This document shows, piece after piece, positions 8,157-17,470 of a stretch of 64,000 nt of DNA. Within the stretch, counting starts at the first letter, position 1, and each line of letters begins with the position of its first letter. The translations under genes were made by a program, and so were the position numbers. Source of the stretch: Spongiimicrobium salis (lineage in GTDB: Bacteria > Bacteroidota > Bacteroidia > Flavobacteriales > Flavobacteriaceae); NCBI RefSeq assembly GCF_043678055.1, contig NZ_JBHEQA010000001.1, positions 2,046,001 through 2,110,000 on the forward strand, written 5' to 3'. The notes beneath the pieces were generated by a model that did not search any database, was not told the DNA's origin, and worked only from the letters and a program-made list of their open reading frames with translations.

Positions 8157-10232
8157 TTAGTCGAAATCAGCATCGGTCACTCCCGTGTTGATAACGGCTT
8201 CTATAAGTTTGCTTTCCAAGGGCTGTCCTTGCAAGCTTCCGGATCGTAAACCTGGAAATTTAATACCATCGATTTCTTTATAGTCCTTAAGCAGTGTTTC
8301 CTGTACTTGTTTTTGTCCGCCAAAGCTGATGGTCTGCACTTCTTTTACCTTTAAGCCTGTAGCCACATCATAAAAATAACTGACACTAACAGTTTCCCCG
8401 GCAACGTCGATTTTGTACGCATCCTTGCCTTCTACTTGCTCAATTCCTGCTACTTTTGCCGCGTCATTATTTACAAATCCGTATTCGGCAAAGACACCTA
8501 GGGCCTTTTTTAAATCATCTCTCATGGCGGGAGGAAGTGGAATTTTATTGGCTCCCTGCTTCATAAACAATTCATCCCCTTTGGCAATTACACCTTGAAG
8601 TGCATTTTCATTTTGGAAAGTGGTCACGGCGAACTTATCAGCGGTTCTTTTTTCCTCTACTTTGATCGTGGCACCAAAAGCACTTCCTTCATATACCAAT
8701 TTTAACGATTTGATCGCATCTACTTTAGATTTTCCACCTATGGCATCAAAGTAGTTGTTCACGATGCTCTGAACGGTAATATCTGCGGCAACTTCCTTAT
8801 ATTCTGGCTTGGCGGTGGCATTGGCATATTTGTCATAATATTTAATAGGAACCTTCTTTCCGTTAAAGGAGACTTTTTCAAGGTTTTCCAAAACTTCACT
8901 ACCCTTTCCAGCAACAACTACACGCGCATTGCTAGAACTCAAATGCTTTTTGGCAGCTTTTTGTACATCAGCTACGGTAATGGCATTGATACGCTCTAGG
9001 TAATTTTTATAGAAATCCTTTGGAAGCCCTTCCGTTTCAATGTTCAAGGCATAATTGGCTATGGTCTGTGGTCTTTCCAAAGCCAAAACAAAGTTCCCAA
9101 CATATTTAGCCTTAGTGTTTCTCAATTCCTTTTCGGACACAGGCTCTTTGATGATGCGATCAATTTCTTTCAGGATTTCTACTACAGAACTGTCGGTAAC
9201 CATATTTCGTACACTAGCAGTAGCTCTAAATCTTGAAGGAGCATATTTATCAGCACCTATTCCTGAATAGGAACCATAGGTATATCCTTTGTCTTCCCTT
9301 AGGTTTAAGAAAAGTCGTGCTTCTCCACCACCACCTAAAATTCGGTTGGCCACTAAGGTTGGCAGATAATCGGCATCTGACATTTTTAGATTGACCAAAT
9401 TCTGTACGGCGATTTCGGATTGTACGGCATTGGGAGCATCTACAAAGCTGATCTGGGTGTATTGTACATCCGTAGGCTTTGAAAACTGAAAAGAAGGAGG
9501 TGTGGCTTTTGTCCAAGCCGTAAAATTTTTAGTGACCAATTCTTTCACTTCGTCAAATTTTACATCTCCGATAACAACCAAGTAGGCATTGGCAGGAACA
9601 AAATAGTTGGTGTAAAATTTAGAAACATCCCCAAGGGTTACATTATTTACCGTTTCTTCTGTGGTAAACTCTCCGTAAGGGTGATCCGTACCATAGGCCA
9701 ATGCACTTTGCACTCTAGAGGCAATGGCAGACACATCCTTTTCTTGCGTTTTTAAACCCGTAATTGTACGTGCTTTTTCAGCATCAAATTCTTCTTGCGT
9801 AAATTTTGGATTTAAAGCGGCATCTGCCATTAATTCCAATACGCGTGGGAAATATTTGGATAAAGAACTGGCAAAACCTCCTTGGGCTCCTAAGTTTAAT
9901 CTCGCCCCCAAGAAATCAATTTCCTCATTGAAATCGTCTTTGGAGATATTTTTGGAACCTTTTCCCATCAATGCTCCTGTAAGCTGTTGTACTCCTGCTT
10001 TATCTCCTTCGGCAATTGGTGGGTTGTCTAGGGAAAGCTGAATGGATACTCTTGGTAATTTATGGTTTTCTACAACCATGACCGTCAGTCCATTCTTCAA
10101 TTCAAATTGTTGAGGTTCCTCCAAATTTATCTCTGGAGCTGGCCCTGGTTTAGGCATAACACTTCGATCTACTTGCGCTTGTGCGCCAACGGCCATAAAC
10201 ACTATGGCTAATGCAGTATATAACTTTTTCAT
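8157..10232 (-). CDS. M16 peptidase-like subunit without zinc motif, with C-terminal lipoprotein-sorting-like domain
   Basis: A 691-residue secreted protein (signal peptide about 1–19, ending AQA). Residues about 40–460 form two M16 (insulinase/pitrilysin) half-domains. The HxxEH zinc motif is absent: the aligned segment reads GVQQLTGALMGKGSKN. The second half keeps the arginine/tyrosine element (NLREDKGYTYGSYSG) that the other subunit supplies in split M16B enzymes. Residues about 490–690 are an extra domain (YFDAIGGKSKVDAIKS..) resembling outer-membrane lipoprotein-sorting (LolA-like) folds. It lies three bases downstream of the gene for the zinc-bearing subunit, so the two products probably form one periplasmic heterodimeric peptidase. 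Confidence 0.9.
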   Translation of the reverse strand: MKKLYTALAIVFMAVGAQAQVDRSVMPKPGPAPEINLEEPQQFELKNGLTVMVVENHKLPRVSIQLSLDNPPIAEGDKAGVQQLTGALMGKGSKNISKDDFNEEIDFLGARLNLGAQGGFASSLSKYFPRVLELMADAALNPKFTQEEFDAEKARTITGLKTQEKDVSAIASRVQSALAYGTDHPYGEFTTEETVNNVTLGDVSKFYTNYFVPANAYLVVIGDVKFDEVKELVTKNFTAWTKATPPSFQFSKPTDVQYTQISFVDAPNAVQSEIAVQNLVNLKMSDADYLPTLVANRILGGGGEARLFLNLREDKGYTYGSYSGIGADKYAPSRFRATASVRNMVTDSSVVEILKEIDRIIKEPVSEKELRNTKAKYVGNFVLALERPQTIANYALNIETEGLPKDFYKNYLERINAITVADVQKAAKKHLSSSNARVVVAGKGSEVLENLEKVSFNGKKVPIKYYDKYANATAKPEYKEVAADITVQSIVNNYFDAIGGKSKVDAIKSLKLVYEGSAFGATIKVEEKRTADKFAVTTFQNENALQGVIAKGDELFMKQGANKIPLPPAMRDDLKKALGVFAEYGFVNNDAAKVAGIEQVEGKDAYKIDVAGETVSVSYFYDVATGLKVKEVQTISFGGQKQVQETLLKDYKEIDGIKFPGLRSGSLQGQPLESKLIEAVINTGVTDADFD

Positions 10233-10235
10233 TGC

Positions 10236-11558
10236 TTAATTTTCTGTTTTGTCCTTTGGTAAATAATCGATCAATACGCGTTGGTTCGACTTTAAGTATT
10301 TGTTGGCTACTTCTTTAATCTCTTCTCGAGTTATAGAGCGATAGATATCAATAGTCTTGTTGATCAAGGCTGTATCTCCATAAAGCATGTAGTTGGTAGC
10401 TAAGGATCCAGCAATACCTTGGACGCTGGAATTGGAATTTACAAACTGGTTTTCAAACTTGTTCTGTAATTTTTGATAATCTTTTTCAGAAATCAATTCG
10501 TTCTGCATTTTGGCAATTTCATCATCAATTTCAACACGTAGGTCGCTTAAAGGAGTATCTCCTACAGGAAGCGCGAAAATTCCATACATGCCATAATCTT
10601 CTTGTCCTAAATTAAAGGCTTGCACCGCTAAGGCCATTTTTTTATCCTCGACCAACCTTTTGTAGAGTTTGGAACTATTTCCATCGCTCAAATAGGTAGA
10701 AATCATTCCTAGGACATAGGCATCACGCTCTTTAAAACCAGGTGTCCTGTAAGCAGCTAGAGCGGCAGGAATCTGAATATTGGCGTCATAAGCCTCAATT
10801 TTGGTCTCTTCCGTAATAGGTGCTTCTTTAGGATAGTTCCGAACAATATCCTCGCCCCTTGGGATTCCTCCATAATAATCGGTAATCATTTTCTTGGTTT
10901 CGTTGACATCGATATCCCCTGCTACGACCAAGACGGCATTATTAGGAGCATAATACTTTTTGTTGTAGGCAAGGACATCCTCTAAAGTTGCAGCGTCCAA
11001 GTCCTTCATATACCCAATATTGGGATCCTTGTAAGGATGCACTTTAAAAAGACTACTTCCAAGTACGGGAAGAATATTCCCATAAGGCTGATTGTCATAA
11101 CGAAGGCGCTTCTCTTCCTTCACTACTTCCTGTTGCGTATCAATACCCGTTTGATCAATAACCGGGTGCAACATACGCTCGGACTCCATCCACAATCCCA
11201 ATTTTAGATTATTGGACGGAAAAACTTCAAAATAATAGGTTCTGTCTTGGGAGGTATTGGCATTGTTTTGCCCTCCGTTGGAGGATACAATTTCAAACCA
11301 TTTGCCACGCTCAATATTTTTAGTGCCTTCAAACAGTAGATGTTCAAACAAGTGGGCAAATCCGGTGCGCCCCTCCGTGCGGTCCTTCCCACCTACATGA
11401 TACATTACCGAAGTGGTAACCACGGGGGCAGTGTTGTCTTGATGTAAGATAACGTGGAGTCCATTATCCAAATCATATTCTTCATAAGCCACTTCTTGGG
11501 CTGTGGTGACCATGGTAGCTGATAGTAAGGCTGCGGCCACGAAAAATTTTCTTTTCAT
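10236..11558 (-). CDS. M16 family zinc peptidase, catalytic subunit
   Basis: A 440-residue protein with a signal peptide (about 1–20) and the inverted zinc motif HLFEH, in the context GFAHLFEHLLFEGTKN, near residue 65; the downstream glutamate ligand region (EVVKEEKRLRYDNQPYG) is also present. It is therefore the catalytic subunit of a split M16B peptidase, which degrades peptides in the periplasm. The R/Y pair element is not evident in its second half but is present in the product of the next gene, three bases downstream. First gene of the two-gene operon; the ATG at 11558 follows a 180-bp upstream region shared with the divergent gene at 11742. Confidence 0.93.
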   Translation of the reverse strand: MKRKFFVAAALLSATMVTTAQEVAYEEYDLDNGLHVILHQDNTAPVVTTSVMYHVGGKDRTEGRTGFAHLFEHLLFEGTKNIERGKWFEIVSSNGGQNNANTSQDRTYYFEVFPSNNLKLGLWMESERMLHPVIDQTGIDTQQEVVKEEKRLRYDNQPYGNILPVLGSSLFKVHPYKDPNIGYMKDLDAATLEDVLAYNKKYYAPNNAVLVVAGDIDVNETKKMITDYYGGIPRGEDIVRNYPKEAPITEETKIEAYDANIQIPAALAAYRTPGFKERDAYVLGMISTYLSDGNSSKLYKRLVEDKKMALAVQAFNLGQEDYGMYGIFALPVGDTPLSDLRVEIDDEIAKMQNELISEKDYQKLQNKFENQFVNSNSSVQGIAGSLATNYMLYGDTALINKTIDIYRSITREEIKEVANKYLKSNQRVLIDYLPKDKTEN

Positions 11559-11741
11559 TGTAATTAGTGTTTATATCTATTTCAAGTTTTCCATAGGTGT
11601 GTGTTTTGCACCAAATGTTACACGAAGATAGATTTTTTTAAGAAAGTTTATGGAAATGGGACCCCTCCTTTAACATCCTAGGAGTGCCAAAAACAAAATA
11701 ATTTAGTATATTAAAGATCTGAATACTAAAATATTAGCACC

Positions 11742-12209
11742 ATGAAACAATTTGCACTACCTATCCGTTTTGGGGTGGCTACCAGTGGTTGCCTCATCGC
11801 TTATTTTTTAATTCTTTCTCTATTTAATCTGCATACAAACATTTTTTACAGCCTTTTTAATGGCATAATTACGGGTTTTGGAATCTATGAGGCCATTAAA
11901 TATTTTAAACAACAACATGGCATTGGTTTTGGATATGGCAAAGGCTTCGCCGGTGGCATTATCACAGGTTTTGTGGCGACACTGCTTTTTACCTTCTTTT
12001 TTGCTTTTTACGCCACCGAAATCAATACGCTTTTTCTAAAGGAACTTTCTTCGGTTTGGTTTGAAAGCTATGACACTTCAGCAGGTATTGTTTTCTTTAC
12101 CGTAGCGATTATGGGTTTTGCCACTACCATAGTATTGACACTGTCTTTTATGCAGTTGTTTAAAACTTCCAATAACCCCAAAACTTCGCAAATACCGAAA
12201 CAAGTTTAA
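11742..12209 (+). CDS. DUF4199-like four-helix membrane protein
   Basis: A 155-residue membrane protein with about four hydrophobic segments (residues 10–28, 33–48, 68–90 and 110–135). A central glycine-rich stretch (GFGYGKGFAGGIITGF) and the overall size resemble the DUF4199 family, common and uncharacterised in Bacteroidota. It is transcribed divergently from the M16 operon and lies 167 bp before rplU. No function can be assigned. Confidence 0.65.
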   Translation: MKQFALPIRFGVATSGCLIAYFLILSLFNLHTNIFYSLFNGIITGFGIYEAIKYFKQQHGIGFGYGKGFAGGIITGFVATLLFTFFFAFYATEINTLFLKELSSVWFESYDTSAGIVFFTVAIMGFATTIVLTLSFMQLFKTSNNPKTSQIPKQV

Positions 12210-12292
12210 GGTAAAATTGATGCAAGCATTGTTATTTTTCTAGAATAAATGGAGTATACCGCTTAAACAGCCTTAAATTCTATAAAAAAGGC

Positions 12293-12322
12293 TTGTCAAT
12301 TAATGAATTAGCAGTATATTTG
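12293..12322 (+). promoter_or_regulatory. Bacteroidota-type promoter for rplU-rpmA
   Basis: TTG at 12293–12295 and TATATTTG at 12315–12322 are separated by 19 bp, matching the -33 (TTG) and -7 (TAnnTTTG) elements of the Bacteroidota primary sigma factor. Transcription would begin near 12329, about 48 bases before the rplU ATG. Confidence 0.75.
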
Positions 12323-12376
12323 CATCCGCTTATTGAAAAGTAAGTAAGGATTTTTAAACAAACTAATATATACGCT

Positions 12377-12934
12377 ATGTATGCAATTGTAGAGATGGCA
12401 GGGCAGCAATTTAAGGTTGCGAAAGACCAAAAAGTATATGTTCACCGTTTACAAGAGGAAGAAGGTAAAAAGGTTACTTTTAACAATGTACTTCTTATTG
12501 AGGATGGAAAGAATATTACTGTTGGCGCCCCAGCTATAGACGGAGCCGCTGTTGAGGCCAAAGTCGTGAAGCACCTTAAAGGTGACAAAGTTATTGTCTT
12601 TAAAAAGAAAAGACGTAAAGGGTACAAAACAAAGAACGGTCACAGACAATATTTGACTGAAATTGTAGTTGAGAAGATTGTTGCTTCTGGAGCTAAAAAA
12701 GCGGCGCCAAAGAAAGAAGCTGCACCAAAAGCTACAGCGAAGAAGGCTGCTGCTCCTAAGAAGGAAGCTGCGCCAAAGGCAAAACCAGCCGCTAAAAAAG
12801 AAGCTGCTGCTGAAACAACAACGGATTACAGTAAAAATACAGTAGCCGAATTGAAGGAAATGGCAAAAGCTAGAGGAATAGAAGGAATTTCTTCTATGAA
12901 GAAAGCAGATTTAATTGCGGCCTTAAGTAAATAA
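12377..12934 (+). CDS. rplU: 50S ribosomal protein L21 with long C-terminal extension
   Basis: Residues 1–103 are a standard bacterial L21 (MYAIVEMAGQQFKV start, KVIVFKKKRRKGYKTKNGHRQ in the rRNA-binding part). The protein continues to 185 residues, whereas a typical L21 is about 103. The extension is first a low-complexity Ala/Lys/Pro linker (about 105–148) and then a helical segment, YSKNTVAELKEMAKARGIEG, followed by SMKKADLIAALSK. That segment resembles the SAP or Rho N-terminal helix-extended-helix fold that binds nucleic acid. It is followed after 25 bases by rpmA, the usual partner. The extension's role is inference only. Confidence 0.95.
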   Translation: MYAIVEMAGQQFKVAKDQKVYVHRLQEEEGKKVTFNNVLLIEDGKNITVGAPAIDGAAVEAKVVKHLKGDKVIVFKKKRRKGYKTKNGHRQYLTEIVVEKIVASGAKKAAPKKEAAPKATAKKAAAPKKEAAPKAKPAAKKEAAAETTTDYSKNTVAELKEMAKARGIEGISSMKKADLIAALSK

Positions 12935-12959
12935 GTTAAAGAATTAAAAATAACATATC

Positions 12960-13220
12960 ATGGCACATAAGAAAGGTGTAGGTAGTTCTAAAAACGGTAG
13001 GGAATCAGAATCGAAACGCTTAGGAGTTAAGATTTTTGGTGGTCAAGCTGCTATTGCAGGAAACATTATCGTAAGACAACGTGGTACGAAACATAATCCA
13101 GGAGAAAATGTTTATGCCGGAAAAGATCACACATTACATGCCAGAGTTGATGGCATCGTAAGATTTGCAAAAAAAGCAGGTGGAAAATCCTATGTTTCCA
13201 TAGAGCCTTTTGAGGCTTAA
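12960..13220 (+). CDS. rpmA: 50S ribosomal protein L27
   Basis: An 86-residue protein with the L27 signature: MAHKKGVGSSKNGRESESKR at the N-terminus, then GVKIFGGQ and IIVRQRGTKHNPGENV. L27 reaches the peptidyl-transferase centre of the 50S subunit. There is no N-terminal extension to be cleaved, unlike in Firmicutes. It is co-transcribed with rplU and followed by a strong hairpin terminator. Confidence 0.98.
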   Translation: MAHKKGVGSSKNGRESESKRLGVKIFGGQAAIAGNIIVRQRGTKHNPGENVYAGKDHTLHARVDGIVRFAKKAGGKSYVSIEPFEA

Positions 13221-13243
13221 GAAGCTTTTTTATCAAAAGATTG

Positions 13244-13275
13244 AAACCCTCTTTCCATTTTGGAAGAGGGTTTTT
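13244..13275. terminator. Terminator after rpmA
   Basis: AAACCCTC (13244–13251) pairs with GAGGGTTT (13266–13273). An inner TTCCA/TGGAA continues the stem, with one bulged base, and T's follow. It lies between rpmA and the convergent gene ending at 13280 and may serve both strands. Confidence 0.8.
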
Positions 13276-13279
13276 GCAT

Positions 13280-13843
13280 TTAGGACTTTGGTTTCTTCTC
13301 TAGAATGTCCCGAACAATTTTTAAATGGTGTTCTGTGTGCAACTGCATAAAACGCAGCGCCTGCTTTTTGTTCAATTCCTTGAAATAAGGATGTTTAAAA
13401 TGAACATGGTCATCCATTTCAAGCACTTTTTCCAGTTTTTCTTTAGCTGTTTGCAGTTGAGTCAAAATAGCTTCGGTTGTTATAATTTTAGGAGGCCTCA
13501 CGGATTTTGGTGCTTTAGCCTTACCTCGGGGGATATAATTAAAGGTATAACAGAACAAACGTAAAAAACTAAAATTTGGCTGATACGTTTTAGGGTCTGA
13601 AGCATTCAAGGTATCACAAATACCATTGATCACCTTAAGACTATGATCTAGATGCCAGGCAACAGGGACTGCGGAAACGTTAGTGTTCAATTGATCTCTT
13701 TTTGAGAGATAAGTTTCTATGAGAGTCAGTTGTTGTTCCATTGATACTTGCTTTTTGGAAAGGAGACTTAAAAATACGGAAATAGTCAAAAGACTGATAA
13801 GGAGTAGAAAAAGATGGTTTTTGTTTTTTTGTTTTAGTAGCAT
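13280..13843 (-). CDS. DUF1569 / DinB-like protein with N-terminal membrane anchor
   Basis: A 187-residue protein. The ATG at 13843 is chosen because an upstream start at 13894 would overlap the 3' end of the TonB receptor gene and would only add residues read from that gene in another frame. Residues about 8–28 form a membrane anchor. The rest has histidines in the DinB/DUF1569 pattern (AWHLDHSLKVI near the start, HTEHHLKIVRDIL near the end), which could bind a metal in a four-helix bundle. DinB-like proteins are often thiol-dependent metalloenzymes; activity is not predictable here. It is ten bases downstream of the TonB receptor gene on the same strand. Confidence 0.65.
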   Translation of the reverse strand: MLLKQKNKNHLFLLLISLLTISVFLSLLSKKQVSMEQQLTLIETYLSKRDQLNTNVSAVPVAWHLDHSLKVINGICDTLNASDPKTYQPNFSFLRLFCYTFNYIPRGKAKAPKSVRPPKIITTEAILTQLQTAKEKLEKVLEMDDHVHFKHPYFKELNKKQALRFMQLHTEHHLKIVRDILEKKPKS

Positions 13844-13853
13844 ACTTTTAAAC

Positions 13854-16244
13854 TTAAAATTGATAGGTATACCCAATATTCGGAAAAAAACCAACTTGAT
13901 CTATCTGGTTGATATCGTTGGTCAAACGGTTGAAACGTTGGGCAAATACATTTCTTCGATTTGTTATATTTTGGAGATCGAGAAAGAATTGATGGGATTG
14001 CTTTTTTTGTTTGCTGTTCAACGTAATGCCAAACTTAAAATCCCATCGCAAATAAGAATCATTTTGAGTACTGAAAGCTTCATCCTCCAACAACACTTCA
14101 AAGCCGTTTTCTTGGGAATTTAAGATATCTACCGGAGTAAAAAAACGTCCTCCTGCGGTTGCAAACCGCGTATCGAAAAACAATTTATGATGTCTCAATG
14201 GCCCAAGGGAAAATTCCTTGCCCATAAGCAGATTTATAGTGTATTGATTATTGAATGGAGTATTGCGTTCTATACCGTCACTCCCCCTATAGCGACTTTC
14301 AAACAGGGAAGTCGTTAAAAGACCGTAGTAGTCATTACTGAAGAATTTTTCCACAGTAAGTTCAATCCCTCTATTAAACCCTGTTCCTCCGTTATTCAAG
14401 GAAATGCGATTATTATCAAACACAAAATCACTTCCTTCTGTAAGGGATGAATAACTTGAAGGAAACGATTCTACCGCAGCATTGGAGATATCCTGATAAT
14501 AGCATTCCAATTTTCCATGCCAATTGGGAGCTATTTTCACATCATAACCTAAAACGTAATGATCGCTGCGTACAAAGTCCAATTTCCTATTTGGTTGAAC
14601 TAAATTGCCATTGCGCTCTTCTCCCAAAAATAATAAAGGCAAGGGAACCGATTGACGATGAATGCCATAACCAAGTTGGATGCTGTGTTTATCTGAAATC
14701 TGATAACTAAGACCGGCTCTGGGTGCAATAGCAGTTTGTTTGTTGAGACTACTATACATTCCGCGTAGCCCACTAGTAAGGATTAGGTCTTGTGAAACAC
14801 GCCATTGCAATTGTGCATAAGGCTGCCATAAGAGAAAGTTGTTCTTGGCATCTCTAAAAGTAAATAGGTCAGGATCGCCATCACCATCTTGATCGGTTTG
14901 CTCTTCCCTGTCCCGCAATAAGGACCGTACATCAAAATAAGCCAGTGAGGCCCCTGCTTTTATCGTAATCTTCTTACTTAATTTTGAATTTAAAAAAGTG
15001 GATAGGCTAAGACGGGTTTCTGCATTATCGATTTCTGAAAAAAGAACGCTTCGTTCCGTAGGCATATTGAAATCAAGCAATCGATTGGCAGTAATGGCGT
15101 TAGAAGATTGTGCTACTGCTATCGTACTCCCTAAGAAAGACTGCTCACCTAGAGTTGTGCGGTGTTTTAATCCCAGAACACCGAAGCTTGATTTTACAAA
15201 AAGATCTTCATCTTCGGCTGCAAAGAGGTCATCTGTATCCGTTTCTTCTCCTAAAAAATCAATATTGGAAGTTCCAAAAATCCCAAAAATGGATAAGGCT
15301 CCGAACTTGCCCTTTCCAAAATCGAGGTGAAATGCCAAATCTCCATAATTAGGTGTCGCTGTAGATGCCCCACCAGCTCCGGCTCCAATAAGGGCAACAA
15401 GGGAATAACGGAAAGCAGCTAAGAACGACCCATTTTTTTTACCTAGTGGGCCCTCGGCATTTGCTTCTAGTCCCGTAAAGGCGCCAAGTTGGAGGCTGAA
15501 TTCGTAATCATCGGCATTTCCTTTTCTAAACCCAAGATCAAATACTCCACCCAAAGCGTTCCCATATTCGGCAGGAAAAGCGGAAGTGAAAAAGTCAGAA
15601 TTCTTGAGCACATTTGAATTGATAGCAGATACGGGGCCACCAGTGGCGCCGAATGCTGCAAAATGATTTGGATTGGGGATAGGAATCCCTTCCAATTTCC
15701 ATAAGAGTCCAGTTGGTGAATTCCCCCGCACAACAATATCGTTCCTACTGTCATCTGGTGTAGAAACGCCGGCGAAGTTTGCAGCCAAACGAGCCACATC
15801 GCCACGTCCTCCAGAAAATCGTGTAACTTCCTCCAAGCCAAATTGCCGTGCAGAAACTGTTGCTAAGCTATTAAGAGGTCTGTTCTTGGAATTGTCATTA
15901 GAAAGCACAACTTCATCCAGTTGGTCAAAAGATTCCAATAGCGTAATCCGGAGCACAACATCTTTTCCCGAACGGACCTCAATGTTTTCCTGAATCCTGG
16001 TTTCAAAACCAATATAGCTAATACGAATGCGTTGTCTTCCTAAAGGAACATCCCTTAAAACAAAGCGTCCATTGGCATCAGTAATTACTCCAGTTTTAAT
16101 TTCTGCGTTCAATAATTCTATAGTTGCGCCTTCAAGTGGACTTTTTGATTGCTCGTCTAAAACAATACCTTTTATGGTGCCATTTTGCCCATAAGCCAAT
16201 ACACTGTTCCATAACGCCAGTGTAAAAAGAAAAATAGTTTTCAT
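13854..16244 (-). CDS. TonB-dependent receptor with carboxypeptidase-like N-terminal domain
   Basis: A 796-residue outer-membrane receptor. A signal peptide (about 1–19) is followed by a carboxypeptidase regulatory-like β-sandwich (about 22–105: GTIKGIVLDEQSKSPLEGA, TDANGRFVLRDVPLG). The plug (about 110–240) contains DIVVRGNSPTGLLWKLEGIP, and the remainder is a β-barrel ending in aromatic YTYQF. Such receptors import siderophores, vitamins or oligomers with TonB energy. The plug motif DDSRNDIVVRGNSPTG is characteristic of a Bacteroidota subgroup without an assigned ligand. A LytTR regulator gene lies 141 bp upstream on the same strand. The substrate is not determinable. Confidence 0.9.
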   Translation of the reverse strand: MKTIFLFTLALWNSVLAYGQNGTIKGIVLDEQSKSPLEGATIELLNAEIKTGVITDANGRFVLRDVPLGRQRIRISYIGFETRIQENIEVRSGKDVVLRITLLESFDQLDEVVLSNDNSKNRPLNSLATVSARQFGLEEVTRFSGGRGDVARLAANFAGVSTPDDSRNDIVVRGNSPTGLLWKLEGIPIPNPNHFAAFGATGGPVSAINSNVLKNSDFFTSAFPAEYGNALGGVFDLGFRKGNADDYEFSLQLGAFTGLEANAEGPLGKKNGSFLAAFRYSLVALIGAGAGGASTATPNYGDLAFHLDFGKGKFGALSIFGIFGTSNIDFLGEETDTDDLFAAEDEDLFVKSSFGVLGLKHRTTLGEQSFLGSTIAVAQSSNAITANRLLDFNMPTERSVLFSEIDNAETRLSLSTFLNSKLSKKITIKAGASLAYFDVRSLLRDREEQTDQDGDGDPDLFTFRDAKNNFLLWQPYAQLQWRVSQDLILTSGLRGMYSSLNKQTAIAPRAGLSYQISDKHSIQLGYGIHRQSVPLPLLFLGEERNGNLVQPNRKLDFVRSDHYVLGYDVKIAPNWHGKLECYYQDISNAAVESFPSSYSSLTEGSDFVFDNNRISLNNGGTGFNRGIELTVEKFFSNDYYGLLTTSLFESRYRGSDGIERNTPFNNQYTINLLMGKEFSLGPLRHHKLFFDTRFATAGGRFFTPVDILNSQENGFEVLLEDEAFSTQNDSYLRWDFKFGITLNSKQKKQSHQFFLDLQNITNRRNVFAQRFNRLTNDINQIDQVGFFPNIGYTYQF

Positions 16245-16385
16245 TTCGTATTTTTTATGAAGCGAAACTATAAGAAGAAGTGCTGGTTTACAGAAATTTG
16301 TGGGTAACCGGAAGGTTTTGGTGTCAATAGGAAAGCAAAGACAGAAAAAGGGATGAAAGGGAAAGCTTGAATGGAAAACAGGAAA

Positions 16386-17252
16386 CTAAATCAGTAGCTT
16401 TCTAGGGAAATTCCTGGAAACAGGAATAGGATTTGGTGCGCCTTCGAGAAGAAGATACAGGGCACGCGCATTTCCTTTTACCGTGATGATTTTAGAAGTA
16501 TTGACTATATAGGAACGGTGAACACGTAAGATGGACGGATAATCTTGCAGTTGATTTTCAAGTTTTTTTAAAGATAGTCGCACAAGTTGATGTACAATTT
16601 TGGAATCTTGATAACAGGTCAAAGTCGTATAGTTATTCGCTGAAGTTGCATATAAAAAACTATCCAACGCCATTTTTAAGGGTTTTTCTTTAATGCTATC
16701 TGCTGTTATAGTTATTTGTTCATGTACTTTAAGGGGCTCTTTATCCGATAATAATTTATTTAGGGCTATGGCATTGGTATTATTTTTTTTATTGGAAATC
16801 AGTTCAACTAAGAAAATCAAAATAATTACCGGAAAGATTCCTACAGAAAAAGATATTCCAAAAAATTCCAGAAAATCGCGCTCCTGTCCCATGGGGGGAT
16901 AAAAAGTGTTGTTGTAAAACGTATTGAAGCCTGCCACTACAATAAAACAGAGAAATAAGAACCCAATTTCTTTCTTGATTTGCCAGCGCTCTGCATTGAA
17001 CAAGGACCTAAAGACATTAGGGATTATAAAATAACAAAAGCCAAGGGCAAGGGTTACCGATAGGCCAAACCCTAATATGAAAGGCAATTGGTAATCGGTA
17101 ATTTTTTGTAATCCAAATGGTTTGAAAATAAATAAGAAGACCGCCACGAAAAGTCCAAAAGAAAAAACCAATAACACCTTATCTTTTGTTCCATTGATGA
17201 GAGGGTAGGGTTTATTAAGCCATGTAAGGAGTTTCAATATGCCTATTTTCAA
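16386..17252 (-). CDS. LytTR transcriptional regulator with N-terminal membrane domain
   Basis: A 288-residue protein. About four transmembrane helices occupy residues 25–165, beginning after a short cytosolic start. A linker follows, and a LytTR DNA-binding domain covers about 190–288 (ATSANNYTTLTCYQDSKI, then LRVHRSYIVNTSKI and the closing IPVSRNFPRKL). There is no receiver domain, so it probably senses a membrane or extracytoplasmic signal directly. It may control the TonB receptor gene immediately downstream on the same strand; that is inferred from position only. Confidence 0.85.
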   Translation of the reverse strand: MKIGILKLLTWLNKPYPLINGTKDKVLLVFSFGLFVAVFLFIFKPFGLQKITDYQLPFILGFGLSVTLALGFCYFIIPNVFRSLFNAERWQIKKEIGFLFLCFIVVAGFNTFYNNTFYPPMGQERDFLEFFGISFSVGIFPVIILIFLVELISNKKNNTNAIALNKLLSDKEPLKVHEQITITADSIKEKPLKMALDSFLYATSANNYTTLTCYQDSKIVHQLVRLSLKKLENQLQDYPSILRVHRSYIVNTSKIITVKGNARALYLLLEGAPNPIPVSRNFPRKLLI

Positions 17253-17470
17253 GTGATTATTACGAAGATACTATAGTCATTTCATATAATGCTTTTTAGA
17301 AAAGTAATATTCTAGTAAATAGCACTAAAATTGAAATCGGGAGAAGGATTTTTCAGAATACCTATATAGATCGTTTTTTGAGGTTCACCTGATTGGTAGA
17401 GGGGATATCCTAAACTTTAAAAAATGGCTTGATTTTTGATTAATAAACACTAGGATCAAACTAACAATCA

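Noticed and set aside
13844..13894. Longer N-terminus for the DinB-like protein
   Set aside because: It overlaps the TonB receptor 3' end and adds residues that are only the other-frame reading of it.
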